Shown: positions 1 through 8,530 of the stretch, piece by piece
Numbering within the stretch: position 1 is the stretch's first letter
Layout: the number at the start of each line of letters is the position of its first letter
DNA from: an uncultured Blastocatellia bacterium
GTDB lineage: Bacteria > Acidobacteriota > Blastocatellia > Pyrinomonadales > Pyrinomonadaceae
Assembly (NCBI GenBank): GCA_946480785.1
Contig: CAMLLD010000026.1
Coordinates: 1-64,000 of the forward strand
Direction of reading: 5' to 3'
Length of the DNA: 64,000 nt
Notes under the pieces: model-generated
The model's database searches: none
The model's input: only the letters and a program-made list of their open reading frames with translations
Told to the model about the DNA's origin: nothing
Program-made: the position numbers and the translations under genes

Positions 1-3000
1 GATCCCCTATCATGTGACCGGCCTCGTGCAGAGCGTTTATGTGCGACGGTGCTTGATGCCGTTTGGTGTAGTCGTCGTTAACCGATTTCTGGAGGTCTCT
101 CAGGCTTTGATGTTCCATAATCCTGGCCTGCTCGGGATCCTCCGTTTGATAAACGCCGATATCCGACAGCATCAACCCTAACGGATCGACGTGATTCATC
201 GGGTCGCCGTTCACATAACTGTAGCGATTGAAGCTCTGCGGATCCGCAATCTGAATGCTGCCGCCGTAAGGATCCGGCGCGGTCCACCTCGCGCTATACG
301 AGTCGTACTGCCGCCATAATGTATGGCCCAGCCCCGTCGCGTCGTCGTTCTCCATGCCCGCGTATTTACGCCGCGACGCATCGAGGCCACCATAACCCTG
401 GCCTGACGTGCGCATCCCGATGGTGCTTAGCTCTTCACCGTACGGCAGGTAATCATGACGGGAAAGTACGGTACCGGAAGTGTTCGTTATTGTGCGTGGC
501 GCGCTTTGATGATCGCTAAAGACATACTGCGTGCCGCCGTTTGCGGTCGTCGAGTTATACTCCGCGACCAATTTGGCGGTTACATCGTAGATCAGAACAC
601 TGGTTAGTGATCCGCCTATCTGCGTCCCGACGCGCTGGCCATTCGCGTCATACACACTCACCACCGCACCAGTCCCGTCGAGGTTCGCGCTCTGCTTCTG
701 CCGATTGTTGGCGTCGTACTGAAACTGAAGATTGCGAAACTTCGAATCGACGGTGATGTTGCCCGCGCTATCGTAGGTGACACCTGAGCTGAAACGATTA
801 GTAGCCTGGGTCACGTCGGCGGTTTCCACCCATTTTTGCGTGAAGGGATTGCCCGCGTTTTGCGCTTGCTTCTGGTAGCGATTACCAAAAACGTCATAGT
901 CGTAATTCACCAGATAACTCTGCTGGCTGTTGTCACCGCGAAACTCGCGCGCGGACGCGAGCCTGCCTAAAGTGTCATAGGCGAAACGTTGCTGCCATTG
1001 TTTCTGCGCGCCGATGAAACCTTCGATCTGTGCGATCTGCCCATTGTTTTTCGATTCATCGATTGTATTGGCGACGGGGTTGTAAACACCGTACTTGTAA
1101 TCGTAGTGCTCGATTTGACTGCCGCTCCTGGTCAGATCAACACTCTGGAGCTGCAACCGCGAATTGTACGCATAGCTTTCCACGGCGCCATTGCCGAGCA
1201 CGACAGATTTCAATAGTCCGCTTGACGACGTGTAGTCGAATTGGCCCGCATAAGTTGTCGCGCCACTCGAAACTGTTAAAAGTCGCGCGCCGTCGTCGTA
1301 CCCATAGTTAACCACTCGACCCGAAGGATAGGTCTCGCTCGCCAGGACGCCGCCCAGGGTGTAGCCGTAGCCAAGCGTATAAGTTTGACCGGCGATTATG
1401 TCCTGCTGTTTGGCTATCCGTCCCATCAAATCGTAATCGTAAAGGTGCGTTGTCGCCGGTACCGAACCTAGAGCAGCCGTTGTCGCTTCCGTCAACTCAC
1501 CCTTGTTGAAAAATCCCGTGCGAGCCTGATCGTAATTCTTGGTGATCGCCGGGGTGGTGTCGGAGTAAGTCACCTGATAAACGCGGTCGAGATTGTCGTA
1601 ACGAAACTGACTTTGAACATTGCGGGCGTCATACGCACTCGTAAGCAAACCTTGATACGGTACACCACCGATCGTTTCGTCATACACCAACTTCCGCGAC
1701 CACGAACTGTTGCCAGTCAATGAATCGGAGACGGTAAACGTCCCGGCTTGTTCGACCTGCCGTTCATAGAGCAGCCGGCCCAGCGCATCGTATTTAAAGT
1801 AGCGGTGTTGAGTTGGACTCGACCCCTGGGCGATGTGAACCAGATTGCCCTGCACGTTGTAATCGTACGAGCTCGCTTGCGTCGGGGTGTCAACCGCTCC
1901 GAGATTTCCGGTTGCATCGGGCTCATCAACGCGCACAATTCGGCCCAGGGCATCAGTCTTTTGCCGCCGCTGCCTACCCGCTTGATCGATAAGTGTCGTG
2001 TAAACACCCTGATAACTTGTCTGCGCGGTAGAAGCGTCAGGCAGAGTAACGAGAACCACTCGATTCAGCGAGTCATATTGCGTGACGGTCCAATCCGAAC
2101 TATGCGACAGATTGGCAACGCCATCCAACGTTGCAGTCCGGTAAGGGTTCGATATTTTCCACGGGCGGCCCATCTGATCGTAGATGGTGTCAGTCGCGAT
2201 GTAGTTCGTCGCGGTCTCAGAGGCGAAACTGCGACTCGGCCTGCCCAGCGGATCGACGTACTGGTAGGTCTTCGTCGTGCGCGTGGCATCCTGTTTCGTC
2301 TCCGTCAGGGTGTATGTATTACCGATGCTCTCGCCGAAGCTGTACTTCGTCCAACTACCATCCGGCCGGGTAACTTTGCGCAGCCGCGTTAACGGATCAT
2401 TTACTCCGCCATCGTCCTGATAACTCATTGACGTGACCTGCCCGTTGGCATCGGTCGCCGTTAACGGGACTCCGGTCGTGTAATCATAGGTATTGCTGGT
2501 AACCAACTCCACGTTTAAGCCGTGAGTGCCCAACGGATCGGGAATAGGTGTCTTTGCTTGCGTGGGATATGCGTGCTTATAGGTTGACGAGAAGTCTGTT
2601 TGTGACGGGTTACCGCGGACGTTCCAGGCTATTCGTGCGTTACCACATTGATCGAACTGACTATGTGTATCGAGGTAAAGGTTCGCGGCGGTATCTACAT
2701 AGCGTCTTGTCGTGGTTATGTTACCGCGCGCCGTCGTGCCCGGATCGCTGTAATCCGGACTACCCAGATCTCCGTAGGTCAACAGTGGATACGCGGCTTC
2801 GTCATAAAAGGTGTCTGTACGCGTGACGATTTGAAGGCTTGCATCCTTGAGCAATACAGAGGTCGACAGCGCCAGAATATTTCGATTTTGGTATGCCGAG
2901 TTGTTCAAGTACGTGGTTTCGGCGCGGCTCGCGAGAGGTCCGCTAGGTATCTCTGCGATCGTGCCGGATTGCGCTGTAGTCGGATTTACTGTAGCAAAGT

Positions 3001-4708
3001 GGTATTCGTTAGTGGCTGTTCGATCGAGGCCGGTGGAAAACTCAAACCCGTTAGGCGGGTACTCAAAAGTCATGTTTTTCGCCAAAGCGTCAGTGCCCGT
3101 ATCCAGAATCATGTGCACTGTTCGTATCCGACGGGCATTTCGATAAGCAGTATAAGTACCGGTATTGAACGTATTCGGAGGCACGGGCTTATTGAAGGTT
3201 GCGCTGGTTTGAGCATAGTCGTGCAGCGTGCGCCGCAGCATGGCGCCACCTTGTGACGCGGGCGCATAAACACGCTCTTCGACAACCATCCCTTCACGTG
3301 CTTCCTTGTACCCAAAGTTATTGCTGGGCGATCCGTTTGGCAGAAACAAGTAAGTCTCGGTGCGGCCGCCATCGGGCGCGGTGACTGTCATGGGCCAGTT
3401 ACTGCCCGAATATAGCCACTGGACCTCATCGGTTCCGGTACCACTCGCGCTGACAATTCGCGACGTCATTCCGCGGCTGCCTTGTCCGTACGGAGGTTGG
3501 AGATCGCTCGGTGGAGAGACGGTGGAATAGGTATATCGCTGATACCCACCTGTGGGATAAATAACCTTGTCCAGTTCGCCGTAGATGTCGTAAGAGAACT
3601 TGTAACTCTGGCCATTGGGAAACACGATTTCAGTCAACACGGTCGGATTGAACAGACTACCGCCTGACTGTCCGCGACCGATCATATAGACGTAGCTGTT
3701 TACCGATTCCTCAGGATCGGTATAACCCGAGAAGAACAACGAGGAACCTGCGTTCGGCTGAGGAAAGTTCGATCCACTTTGGCCGCTGGGCGGTGAGTTT
3801 GGATCCGGCAAGTAATAATCTGCCAGGAGCTTGAGTGCGGGAGTTTGCCCCTGAGCGTCAGGCGTTAGCGCATTGGATAGAGAGCGAAACTTCAGGGTGT
3901 AAGCTACCGTCGTGTTATTAAAAGCAGGAAGCGAATAGGTGTAGTCACCTGGTCCGGGATTAACCGGCCAGGGCATTCCAATGACGCGTCCTAAAGTATC
4001 AGTCCACTGCCGATTGGCAACGTTGTAGTTGAGTATGTTTCCGTTGCGGTCGATGTACTGCACTGCGCTTGTACTCAAGGTGTAGCGTGAGCCGTCGGGA
4101 AAATACAACGTTCCCGTAGTCTGCCCGCTGCTGTCGTAGCGCATTCGTGAACCGTCAACGGAGTAGAACGTTCCCGTCATGTCAACGACACCGGCATCCT
4201 GGTAAACGGCGTCCGCTTTTCGCATTTCATGGATCGAACCGTCAGGCAGATGCATGAACAGTTGGGCGATGCGAAAAGTATAGGGAGACTGGGTGCCGAA
4301 GGTGTATGGCTTGCCTGTGTACCAGTAGACGTCGCCGGTTCTGGGCCATTCGACTTTCGGCACGTCCAAACTGGTAGTCCATCCCGCCGTTGCATGTTCC
4401 GAGTAGATGGCCTCAGTGACGCTGCGCCGCACGTTGAATGGCAGCGAAACGGTGTTGGTAAACCCAACTCGCCACACGCGGTCACTCGAGTAGTTAAGCT
4501 TGACGGGCAAGCTAAGTCCACGGCCCGGATAGTTGGCCAGCGGGATCTCTAACGTCATCGCGTGACTGCCACCAGTCCCCTGGGTGAACTGAGCCTCCTG
4601 GGCTTGCACCAGCGAGGCAGCAGAAGAGAACCAAAGAACGGTAATACAGACACAGCCGAAAATCTTGATTAGGTCCGCGATCGTTAGTCGTGCAGTGAGT
4701 CTTTTCAT
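1..4708 (-). CDS. RHS/YD-repeat secreted protein with C-terminal HExxH peptidase-like motif (partial, 3' end off window)
   Basis: A single minus-strand frame starts at the ATG ending at 4708 and is still open at base 2, giving more than 1,560 codons. It begins with a signal-peptide-like segment (MKRLTARL..., hydrophobic core, SAASLVQAQ) and has a GGAG ribosome site eight bases upstream of the ATG. The middle reads as YD/RHS repeats (for example TDTIYDQMGRPW near 2160-2200). Near the left edge is an RHS core region: YAGMENDDATGLGH, then RWTAPDPYGG, then NRYSYVNGDPMNHVDPLGL. RHS cores are typically followed by a variable, often toxic, C-terminal domain. Here the last residues in the window are ALHEAGHMIGD, an HExxHxxG zinc-peptidase signature. 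It is the last gene of a three-gene operon. RHS identity is firm; the toxin activity is inferred. Confidence 0.9.
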   Translation of the reverse strand, partial: MKRLTARLTIADLIKIFGCVCITVLWFSSAASLVQAQEAQFTQGTGGSHAMTLEIPLANYPGRGLSLPVKLNYSSDRVWRVGFTNTVSLPFNVRRSVTEAIYSEHATAGWTTSLDVPKVEWPRTGDVYWYTGKPYTFGTQSPYTFRIAQLFMHLPDGSIHEMRKADAVYQDAGVVDMTGTFYSVDGSRMRYDSSGQTTGTLYFPDGSRYTLSTSAVQYIDRNGNILNYNVANRQWTDTLGRVIGMPWPVNPGPGDYTYSLPAFNNTTVAYTLKFRSLSNALTPDAQGQTPALKLLADYYLPDPNSPPSGQSGSNFPQPNAGSSLFFSGYTDPEESVNSYVYMIGRGQSGGSLFNPTVLTEIVFPNGQSYKFSYDIYGELDKVIYPTGGYQRYTYSTVSPPSDLQPPYGQGSRGMTSRIVSASGTGTDEVQWLYSGSNWPMTVTAPDGGRTETYLFLPNGSPSNNFGYKEAREGMVVEERVYAPASQGGAMLRRTLHDYAQTSATFNKPVPPNTFNTGTYTAYRNARRIRTVHMILDTGTDALAKNMTFEYPPNGFEFSTGLDRTATNEYHFATVNPTTAQSGTIAEIPSGPLASRAETTYLNNSAYQNRNILALSTSVLLKDASLQIVTRTDTFYDEAAYPLLTYGDLGSPDYSDPGTTARGNITTTRRYVDTAANLYLDTHSQFDQCGNARIAWNVRGNPSQTDFSSTYKHAYPTQAKTPIPDPLGTHGLNVELVTSNTYDYTTGVPLTATDANGQVTSMSYQDDGGVNDPLTRLRKVTRPDGSWTKYSFGESIGNTYTLTETKQDATRTTKTYQYVDPLGRPSRSFASETATNYIATDTIYDQMGRPWKISNPYRTATLDGVANLSHSSDWTVTQYDSLNRVVLVTLPDASTAQTSYQGVYTTLIDQAGRQRRQKTDALGRIVRVDEPDATGNLGAVDTPTQASSYDYNVQGNLVHIAQGSSPTQHRYFKYDALGRLLYERQVEQAGTFTVSDSLTGNSSWSRKLVYDETIGGVPYQGLLTSAYDARNVQSQFRYDNLDRVYQVTYSDTTPAITKNYDQARTGFFNKGELTEATTAALGSVPATTHLYDYDLMGRIAKQQDIIAGQTYTLGYGYTLGGVLASETYPSGRVVNYGYDDGARLLTVSSGATTYAGQFDYTSSSGLLKSVVLGNGAVESYAYNSRLQLQSVDLTRSGSQIEHYDYKYGVYNPVANTIDESKNNGQIAQIEGFIGAQKQWQQRFAYDTLGRLASAREFRGDNSQQSYLVNYDYDVFGNRYQKQAQNAGNPFTQKWVETADVTQATNRFSSGVTYDSAGNITVDSKFRNLQFQYDANNRQKQSANLDGTGAVVSVYDANGQRVGTQIGGSLTSVLIYDVTAKLVAEYNSTTANGGTQYVFSDHQSAPRTITNTSGTVLSRHDYLPYGEELSTIGMRTSGQGYGGLDASRRKYAGMENDDATGLGHTLWRQYDSYSARWTAPDPYGGSIQIADPQSFNRYSYVNGDPMNHVDPLGLMLSDIGVYQTEDPEQARIMEHQSLRDLQKSVNDDYTKRHQAPSHINALHEAGHMIGD

Positions 4709-4764
4709 CGTCTTAGCTCCGGACACAATTCAGTGTTGATGACAATTAGTGGCTCGTTGGCAGA

Positions 4765-5607
4765 TCACTTCACTCGTTGACGTAGCTCGTCCACGTGCAC
4801 CTTCTTGATCAGAACTCCGGTCAGCGAAGGATCCGTGTAAGCACTCGTCGCTAATCCCAACGCGGTCAGCGCCTGGTCCAGGTTGGTCCGCAGTTCCTGA
4901 ATGTGCACGGCTTTAATCGCCACACCCGTGAGTGAACTGTCGGTCCAAGTCGCCGCAGTAAGGTTCGCTGCCGCGCGCACGGCATTAACCGCCTGGCGCA
5001 ACTCAGTTACATGCTGCGCTTTGATTGGCGTTGTGCCTTGAGTCAGTGGATCGTCGGTGTAAGTGATCGCAGTGGCAACGTCGATACTGCTCGGCGCCGA
5101 CAAATTTCCGATCGCATCGGCGGAGCGCACGCGATAGAGATAAGCGTTGATGCTCGTCACTGTCGTGTCGGAATAACTCGTCGTCGCGACGTTGGAATTG
5201 ACGACGCTATAAGTGCCGCCGAGGTTAGGCGCGCGCTCCACCTGGTAGTGATGTGCGTTGGGCGCTGCCGGCCAAGTCAGGTCTATGCGTGAGCTGGAAA
5301 CGGTGGCCGCGACCAGACTCGCCGGTGCGACCAGCGGGTTCGGTTCCTCCGTCGCAATTAATTTCCCACCGGCGTAGATGTATTCCTTCGAGGGACTGTT
5401 CGGCGCCGGAATGGGTGGCGGTGGCGGCGGAGAGAAGAACATCGCTCCTACTCTCGTTTTGCTGAATGACGATCGCCACGGTCCCGCCGCCGTCGCGAGA
5501 CCGAGAATCGCAATCAGGCAAATGCTGCCCGCCACTGTGAACTTCCGAGTCTGCCGGCGATCAAAGCGCCGCCGCTGTTTCGGTCGTGTAGTTTTCTTCT
5601 TGCGCAT
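4765..5607 (-). CDS. Membrane-anchored or secreted fibronectin type III protein with C-terminal IKAxHxxELR repeats
   Basis: The 280-residue product has a very basic N-terminus (MRKKKTTRPKQRRR), one hydrophobic segment at about residues 26-45, and a proline stretch (PPPPPPIPAP). It then has the motif EYIYAGGKLIATEEP, which resembles the strand closing RHS shells. A fibronectin III-like domain follows at about 95-185 (SRIDLTWPAAPNAHHYQVER...YLYRVRSADAIGNLSAPS). The C-terminus has three tandem units of about 35 residues built on TDxSLTxxxxIKAxHxxELR, at about 190-280. It lies 28 bases after the GIGT-repeat gene and 56 before the RHS gene, so one transcript is likely. An extracellular adhesive or structural partner of the RHS protein is an inference from context. 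Confidence 0.8.
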   Translation of the reverse strand: MRKKKTTRPKQRRRFDRRQTRKFTVAGSICLIAILGLATAAGPWRSSFSKTRVGAMFFSPPPPPPIPAPNSPSKEYIYAGGKLIATEEPNPLVAPASLVAATVSSSRIDLTWPAAPNAHHYQVERAPNLGGTYSVVNSNVATTSYSDTTVTSINAYLYRVRSADAIGNLSAPSSIDVATAITYTDDPLTQGTTPIKAQHVTELRQAVNAVRAAANLTAATWTDSSLTGVAIKAVHIQELRTNLDQALTALGLATSAYTDPSLTGVLIKKVHVDELRQRVK

Positions 5608-5635
5608 CGCAACCTCTTTTCGCGTGAGTGGTGGT

Positions 5636-7549
5636 CTATTGCAGGCTCAACAGCACGAGGATCTCCCCCGTGCCCTGGGCCAACGGCTCGAGTGCTTTGC
5701 CAATCAACGTTCCGGGTCGATGAATGCGCACGCCGCCAATCTCCACCGGCATGGACTTCATCGCCACGCCTTCTTTGTCGCTGGTGACGAGCAAGTCGCC
5801 GATCTGAATTGGCCCATTCGTCGCGTCTACTTTCACTTTCACGCGTCCGGTGGTTGCAACCAGCACCCGGCCTTCGCCACGTTCGCCGAGCGCGAGGCCC
5901 GGGCGCAGCGAGATCACGCCTGCAACGCGGCTGTCGTAAGACTGGTTCGAGGCTACGACCTGGTTTGATTTGCTGGAGTCGAGAACTACAACTGTGCCTG
6001 CGGCGAGGTCCTGTGGAGAGTCAACCCATTCGGCCATGTCCTGGTACTTCGCATTGATGTTGCCGCCGACGTCGATATTGCCCGTTACCTTGATGTTTCC
6101 GGTGACGTGCAGCTTCTCGGTCGGACTCGGCGTAGCGACGCCGACATTGCCGGTGGCGTAGTTGATCGTCGTACCACTCGTGGCCCATTGGCTGCCGACG
6201 ACGGGCGAACCGCTTATCGTGAGCCCGGTCGCGTTGACTGTGCCGTTAACGTCGAGCTTCGTTGTCGGCGAAGCGACGCCGATGCCTACATTGCCGGTGC
6301 CGTAGTTGATCGTCGTACCGCTGGTGGTCCATTGCGAACTTCCGACCTGCGACCACGCAGTCTTGCAATCACCCGCAATGCACAATCCGCCGGATGTGTT
6401 GAGCTGGCCGCCTTGCACGTCGAGCCGATAAGCGGGCGACGTCGTGCCGAGACCGAGAGAGCCCGTTTGCGTCAGTGTTAAGCGAGCTGTGGTTCCAGGT
6501 GAGTCCCAGAACTGCAAGGCATCGGAACCGGTGGCATTGTTCACGAGATACCACTTATTTACTCCATTCACCGCCAGCGTGACGTTTGGGTTAAAGCCGG
6601 TGGCGGAATCAATGATGATGCCCCCGTTCGTGTTATCTGTTTTCTTGAAACGGGCGACGTACTGGCTGGCGGCTACGACGTCGAATTTATAGCCCGGGGT
6701 GGTGGTGCCGATGCCGACGTTTCCCGCCGAAGTGATGCGCATGCGCTCAGCGAGCGTTCCGGTGAGCATCGTGTTGAATGCGAGTACCCCGGAGTTGAGT
6801 GCGCCATCGGTAGACGTACCGATCGTAGTAAGCCGCTTCTCGTTGCCATCGGCGATGTTGCTGTTCGCGAAAGAGATCACGCCGATGGGGTTGTTTGCAC
6901 TGGTGAGATTCTTGCTGAGAACCAGACTGGCGAGCGGGACGATATTTGCGGTCGCGGTCCCGTAACCGAGTTCCATGACCACGTTGTTCTGCGAGCTGTA
7001 GCCCGAGTACAACTCCGTCTTGGTGCTGATGCTGCCCGCGAGAAAATTGCCGGAAGTGACCAGTCTTTCTTGCGGACTCGTCGTGCCGATGCCGACGTTA
7101 CCGGCGGCGTTGACGGTCATGCGAGCTGTGGGCGTAAACGGGCTGCCGGTCGAGATTCCATTGTTGGCATAGAAAGTTACGCTGCCAACGTTCATCTCGA
7201 TCATGCTGGCGGAGAGCGACTTCGCAATCCAGCCACTGTTGTAGGCCGCGCCGGCGGATAGAACAGCATGGGATGGTCCACCACTGTAGAGATAACCGCC
7301 GCTATCGGCGGCGCCCATCCCGAAGCGAACCTGCGCCCGATCCAAGGCGTTGGTGATGTCGAATTTGTAATTTGGACTAGTCGTGCCGACGCCGACGTTG
7401 TTTGAGTTGGTATTCGAGATGTTGCCGTTAACATCGGGCGCGGTCCATTGCGCTTTGGCCACCGCGGGCTGTGATAGAAATAACGCCATGAAGAACACCG
7501 CGCACACGAGGAGGGCAAGCGCCTTATGCGCCTTTGAGATCGTTTCCAT
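5636..7549 (-). CDS. GIGTTSP-repeat tail-fibre-like surface protein with conserved C-terminal domain
   Basis: The 637-residue product starts with a signal peptide (METISKAHKALALLVCAVFFM...SQPAVAKA). It contains at least six copies of a repeat centred on NVGIGTTSPxxxLDV, as seen in phage tail fibres and bacterial surface fibres. The C-terminal 140 residues read KYQDMAEWVDSPQDLAAGTVVVLD... and end in GTLIGKALEPLAQGTGEILVLLSLQ, a block I recognise as the conserved end of secreted GIGT-repeat proteins and distantly like the Peptidase_G2 autoproteolytic domain of tail spikes. No catalytic residue can be assigned. It is the first gene of the operon and has an AGGAGA ribosome site before the ATG. 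Trimeric fibre assembly is inferred from the family. Confidence 0.8.
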   Translation of the reverse strand: METISKAHKALALLVCAVFFMALFLSQPAVAKAQWTAPDVNGNISNTNSNNVGVGTTSPNYKFDITNALDRAQVRFGMGAADSGGYLYSGGPSHAVLSAGAAYNSGWIAKSLSASMIEMNVGSVTFYANNGISTGSPFTPTARMTVNAAGNVGIGTTSPQERLVTSGNFLAGSISTKTELYSGYSSQNNVVMELGYGTATANIVPLASLVLSKNLTSANNPIGVISFANSNIADGNEKRLTTIGTSTDGALNSGVLAFNTMLTGTLAERMRITSAGNVGIGTTTPGYKFDVVAASQYVARFKKTDNTNGGIIIDSATGFNPNVTLAVNGVNKWYLVNNATGSDALQFWDSPGTTARLTLTQTGSLGLGTTSPAYRLDVQGGQLNTSGGLCIAGDCKTAWSQVGSSQWTTSGTTINYGTGNVGIGVASPTTKLDVNGTVNATGLTISGSPVVGSQWATSGTTINYATGNVGVATPSPTEKLHVTGNIKVTGNIDVGGNINAKYQDMAEWVDSPQDLAAGTVVVLDSSKSNQVVASNQSYDSRVAGVISLRPGLALGERGEGRVLVATTGRVKVKVDATNGPIQIGDLLVTSDKEGVAMKSMPVEIGGVRIHRPGTLIGKALEPLAQGTGEILVLLSLQ

Positions 7550-7764
7550 GTCTGTCTCCTAAAGAGTTGTCTGCAAAAAAGACTTAGGCCGGTGAGCCTG
7601 GTCTTCAGCGCAAGTATCCTGAACTGTTTCCGTAGCTAAAAAGTTTGCTCTGGGCTAATACGGAAAGCCCGATTTGGGGAGTAAGAGGATGAACCCTTGG
7701 CTCGTTCTGGCCCTAATTCGTTGGACCACTGTTGCCGATGTTGGACCACCTTGAGATGAGAACG
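7550..7764 (-). promoter_or_regulatory. Long structured 5' leader of the GIGT/RHS operon, possible attenuator or riboswitch
   Basis: The predicted transcript starts near 7764, about 215 bases before the first start codon. The leader contains a perfect 8-bp inverted repeat (TACGGAAA 7659-7666 with TTTCCGTA 7627-7634), a competing pairing (AGCCC 7666-7670 with GGGCT 7652-7656), a TTCAG/CTGAA hairpin (7604-7623) that shares bases with the next structure, and then a terminator hairpin. GTTGGACCAC occurs twice exactly 20 bases apart (7720-7729, 7740-7749) in the early transcript. Mutually exclusive stems ahead of a terminator are typical of attenuation. I could not match a riboswitch class; GCAAAC and GGCCTAAG recall c-di-GMP-I aptamers, but the required core is missing. 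Confidence 0.5.
7575..7605 (-). terminator. Intrinsic terminator inside the leader, upstream of the operon's first ATG
   Basis: On the minus strand AAGAC-c-AGGC-tcaccg-GCCT-aa-GTCTT forms a nine-pair stem that runs straight into TTTTTT. It lies only about 25 bases before the start codon at 7549, so it would stop the operon before translation unless prevented. Its position makes it a candidate expression switch and not the end of an upstream gene. Confidence 0.6.
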
Positions 7765-7770
7765 AGGCGC

Positions 7771-7799
7771 ATCATAGAGTGCTCGATTTCGGCTGTCAA
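7771..7799 (-). promoter_or_regulatory. Sigma70-type promoter of the GIGT/RHS operon
   Basis: The minus strand reads TTGACA (7799-7794), a 17-base spacer, then TATGAT (7776-7771). The -35 box is perfect and the -10 box differs from consensus at one position. Predicted start of transcription is about 7764. It is one of the best promoter matches in the window. Confidence 0.7.
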
Positions 7800-7839
7800 C
7801 AAAATTCTCAATTAATTGATCGACATCCGATCTCTCGCT

Positions 7840-7868
7840 TTGTTATCCATATGTATCTGTGCTACGAA
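7840..7868 (+). promoter_or_regulatory. Promoter of the TMEM175-like gene
   Basis: TTGTTA (7840-7845), 17 bases, TACGAA (7863-7868). The next plus-strand gene's promoter at 8495 has the same boxes and spacing, which supports both. The leader would be about 37 bases. With the opposing promoter at 7771-7799 and the leader described above, this accounts for most of the 362-base gap 7550-7911. Confidence 0.5.
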
Positions 7869-7911
7869 TGCGACTCGTGGAGTGAATTGCTAACAGCGAC
7901 TAAGCACACCG

Positions 7912-8484
7912 ATGACTACCGGACGAGTTGAAGCATTCAGCGATGGCGTGATCGCGATCATCATCACGATCATGGTCCTGGAGCTGCGGCCGCCTCATGA
8001 AGCCACGCTCGCGGGCTTGCGCCCGTTGCTGCCGGTGCTCCTCAGTTACGTGATGAGCTACATCTATATTGGAATCTACTGGAACAATCATCATCACTTG
8101 CTGCATGCCGCACAACATGTAGACGGTCGCTGCCTTTGGGCCAACCTGCATCTGCTGTTCTGGTTGTCGTTGATTCCGTTTGTGACGGCGTGGATGGGTG
8201 AGAACCATTTCACGACGTGGCCCGTCGCGCTTTATGGCGGTGTGTTGCTGTTGAGCGGGATCGCTTACTACATCCTCGTGCGCGCGCTACTCGCCTCACA
8301 GGGAAATGACCTGCTCGCCGCCGCGCTCGGCTCAGACTTCAAAGGCAAGATCTCGATCGTAATCTACATGATCGCGATTCCGCTCGCCTTCGTGCGCGCG
8401 TGGCTCGCTTTCCTGTTCTACGTCTTCGTGGCCATCATCTGGCTCATCCCCGACCGCCGCATCGAGCGCAACGTGGTGGAATAA
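7912..8484 (+). CDS. TMEM175 family (DUF1211) potassium channel-like membrane protein
   Basis: The 190-residue integral membrane protein begins TTGRVEAFSDGVIAIIITIMVLEL. This is the FSD signature of the first helix in the TMEM175/DUF1211 family, whose bacterial members form potassium-permeable tetramers. About six hydrophobic segments follow, with a WNNHHHLLHAAQHVDG loop after the second, as in the family. Bacterial members have one six-helix unit, which matches this length. It stands alone under its own promoter. Ion selectivity cannot be read from the sequence. Confidence 0.85.
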   Translation: MTTGRVEAFSDGVIAIIITIMVLELRPPHEATLAGLRPLLPVLLSYVMSYIYIGIYWNNHHHLLHAAQHVDGRCLWANLHLLFWLSLIPFVTAWMGENHFTTWPVALYGGVLLLSGIAYYILVRALLASQGNDLLAAALGSDFKGKISIVIYMIAIPLAFVRAWLAFLFYVFVAIIWLIPDRRIERNVVE

Positions 8485-8494
8485 ATCTTCCGCT

Positions 8495-8523
8495 TTGTTA
8501 TCGGCGTGAAGTTGTGCTACCAA
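8495..8523 (+). promoter_or_regulatory. Promoter predicted to give a leaderless transcript of the receptor gene
   Basis: TTGTTA (8495-8500), 17 bases, TACCAA (8518-8523). The ATG of the receptor starts at 8531, seven bases after the -10 box, where transcription would begin. There is no Shine-Dalgarno sequence in the intervening bases. Confidence 0.5.
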
Positions 8524-8530
8524 ATGCGCC

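Noticed and set aside
7560..7680. c-di-GMP-I riboswitch in the RHS operon leader
   Set aside because: GCAAAC and GGCCTAAG are present, but the GCAAAGCC core and the third helix are not. Only a generic attenuator is claimed.
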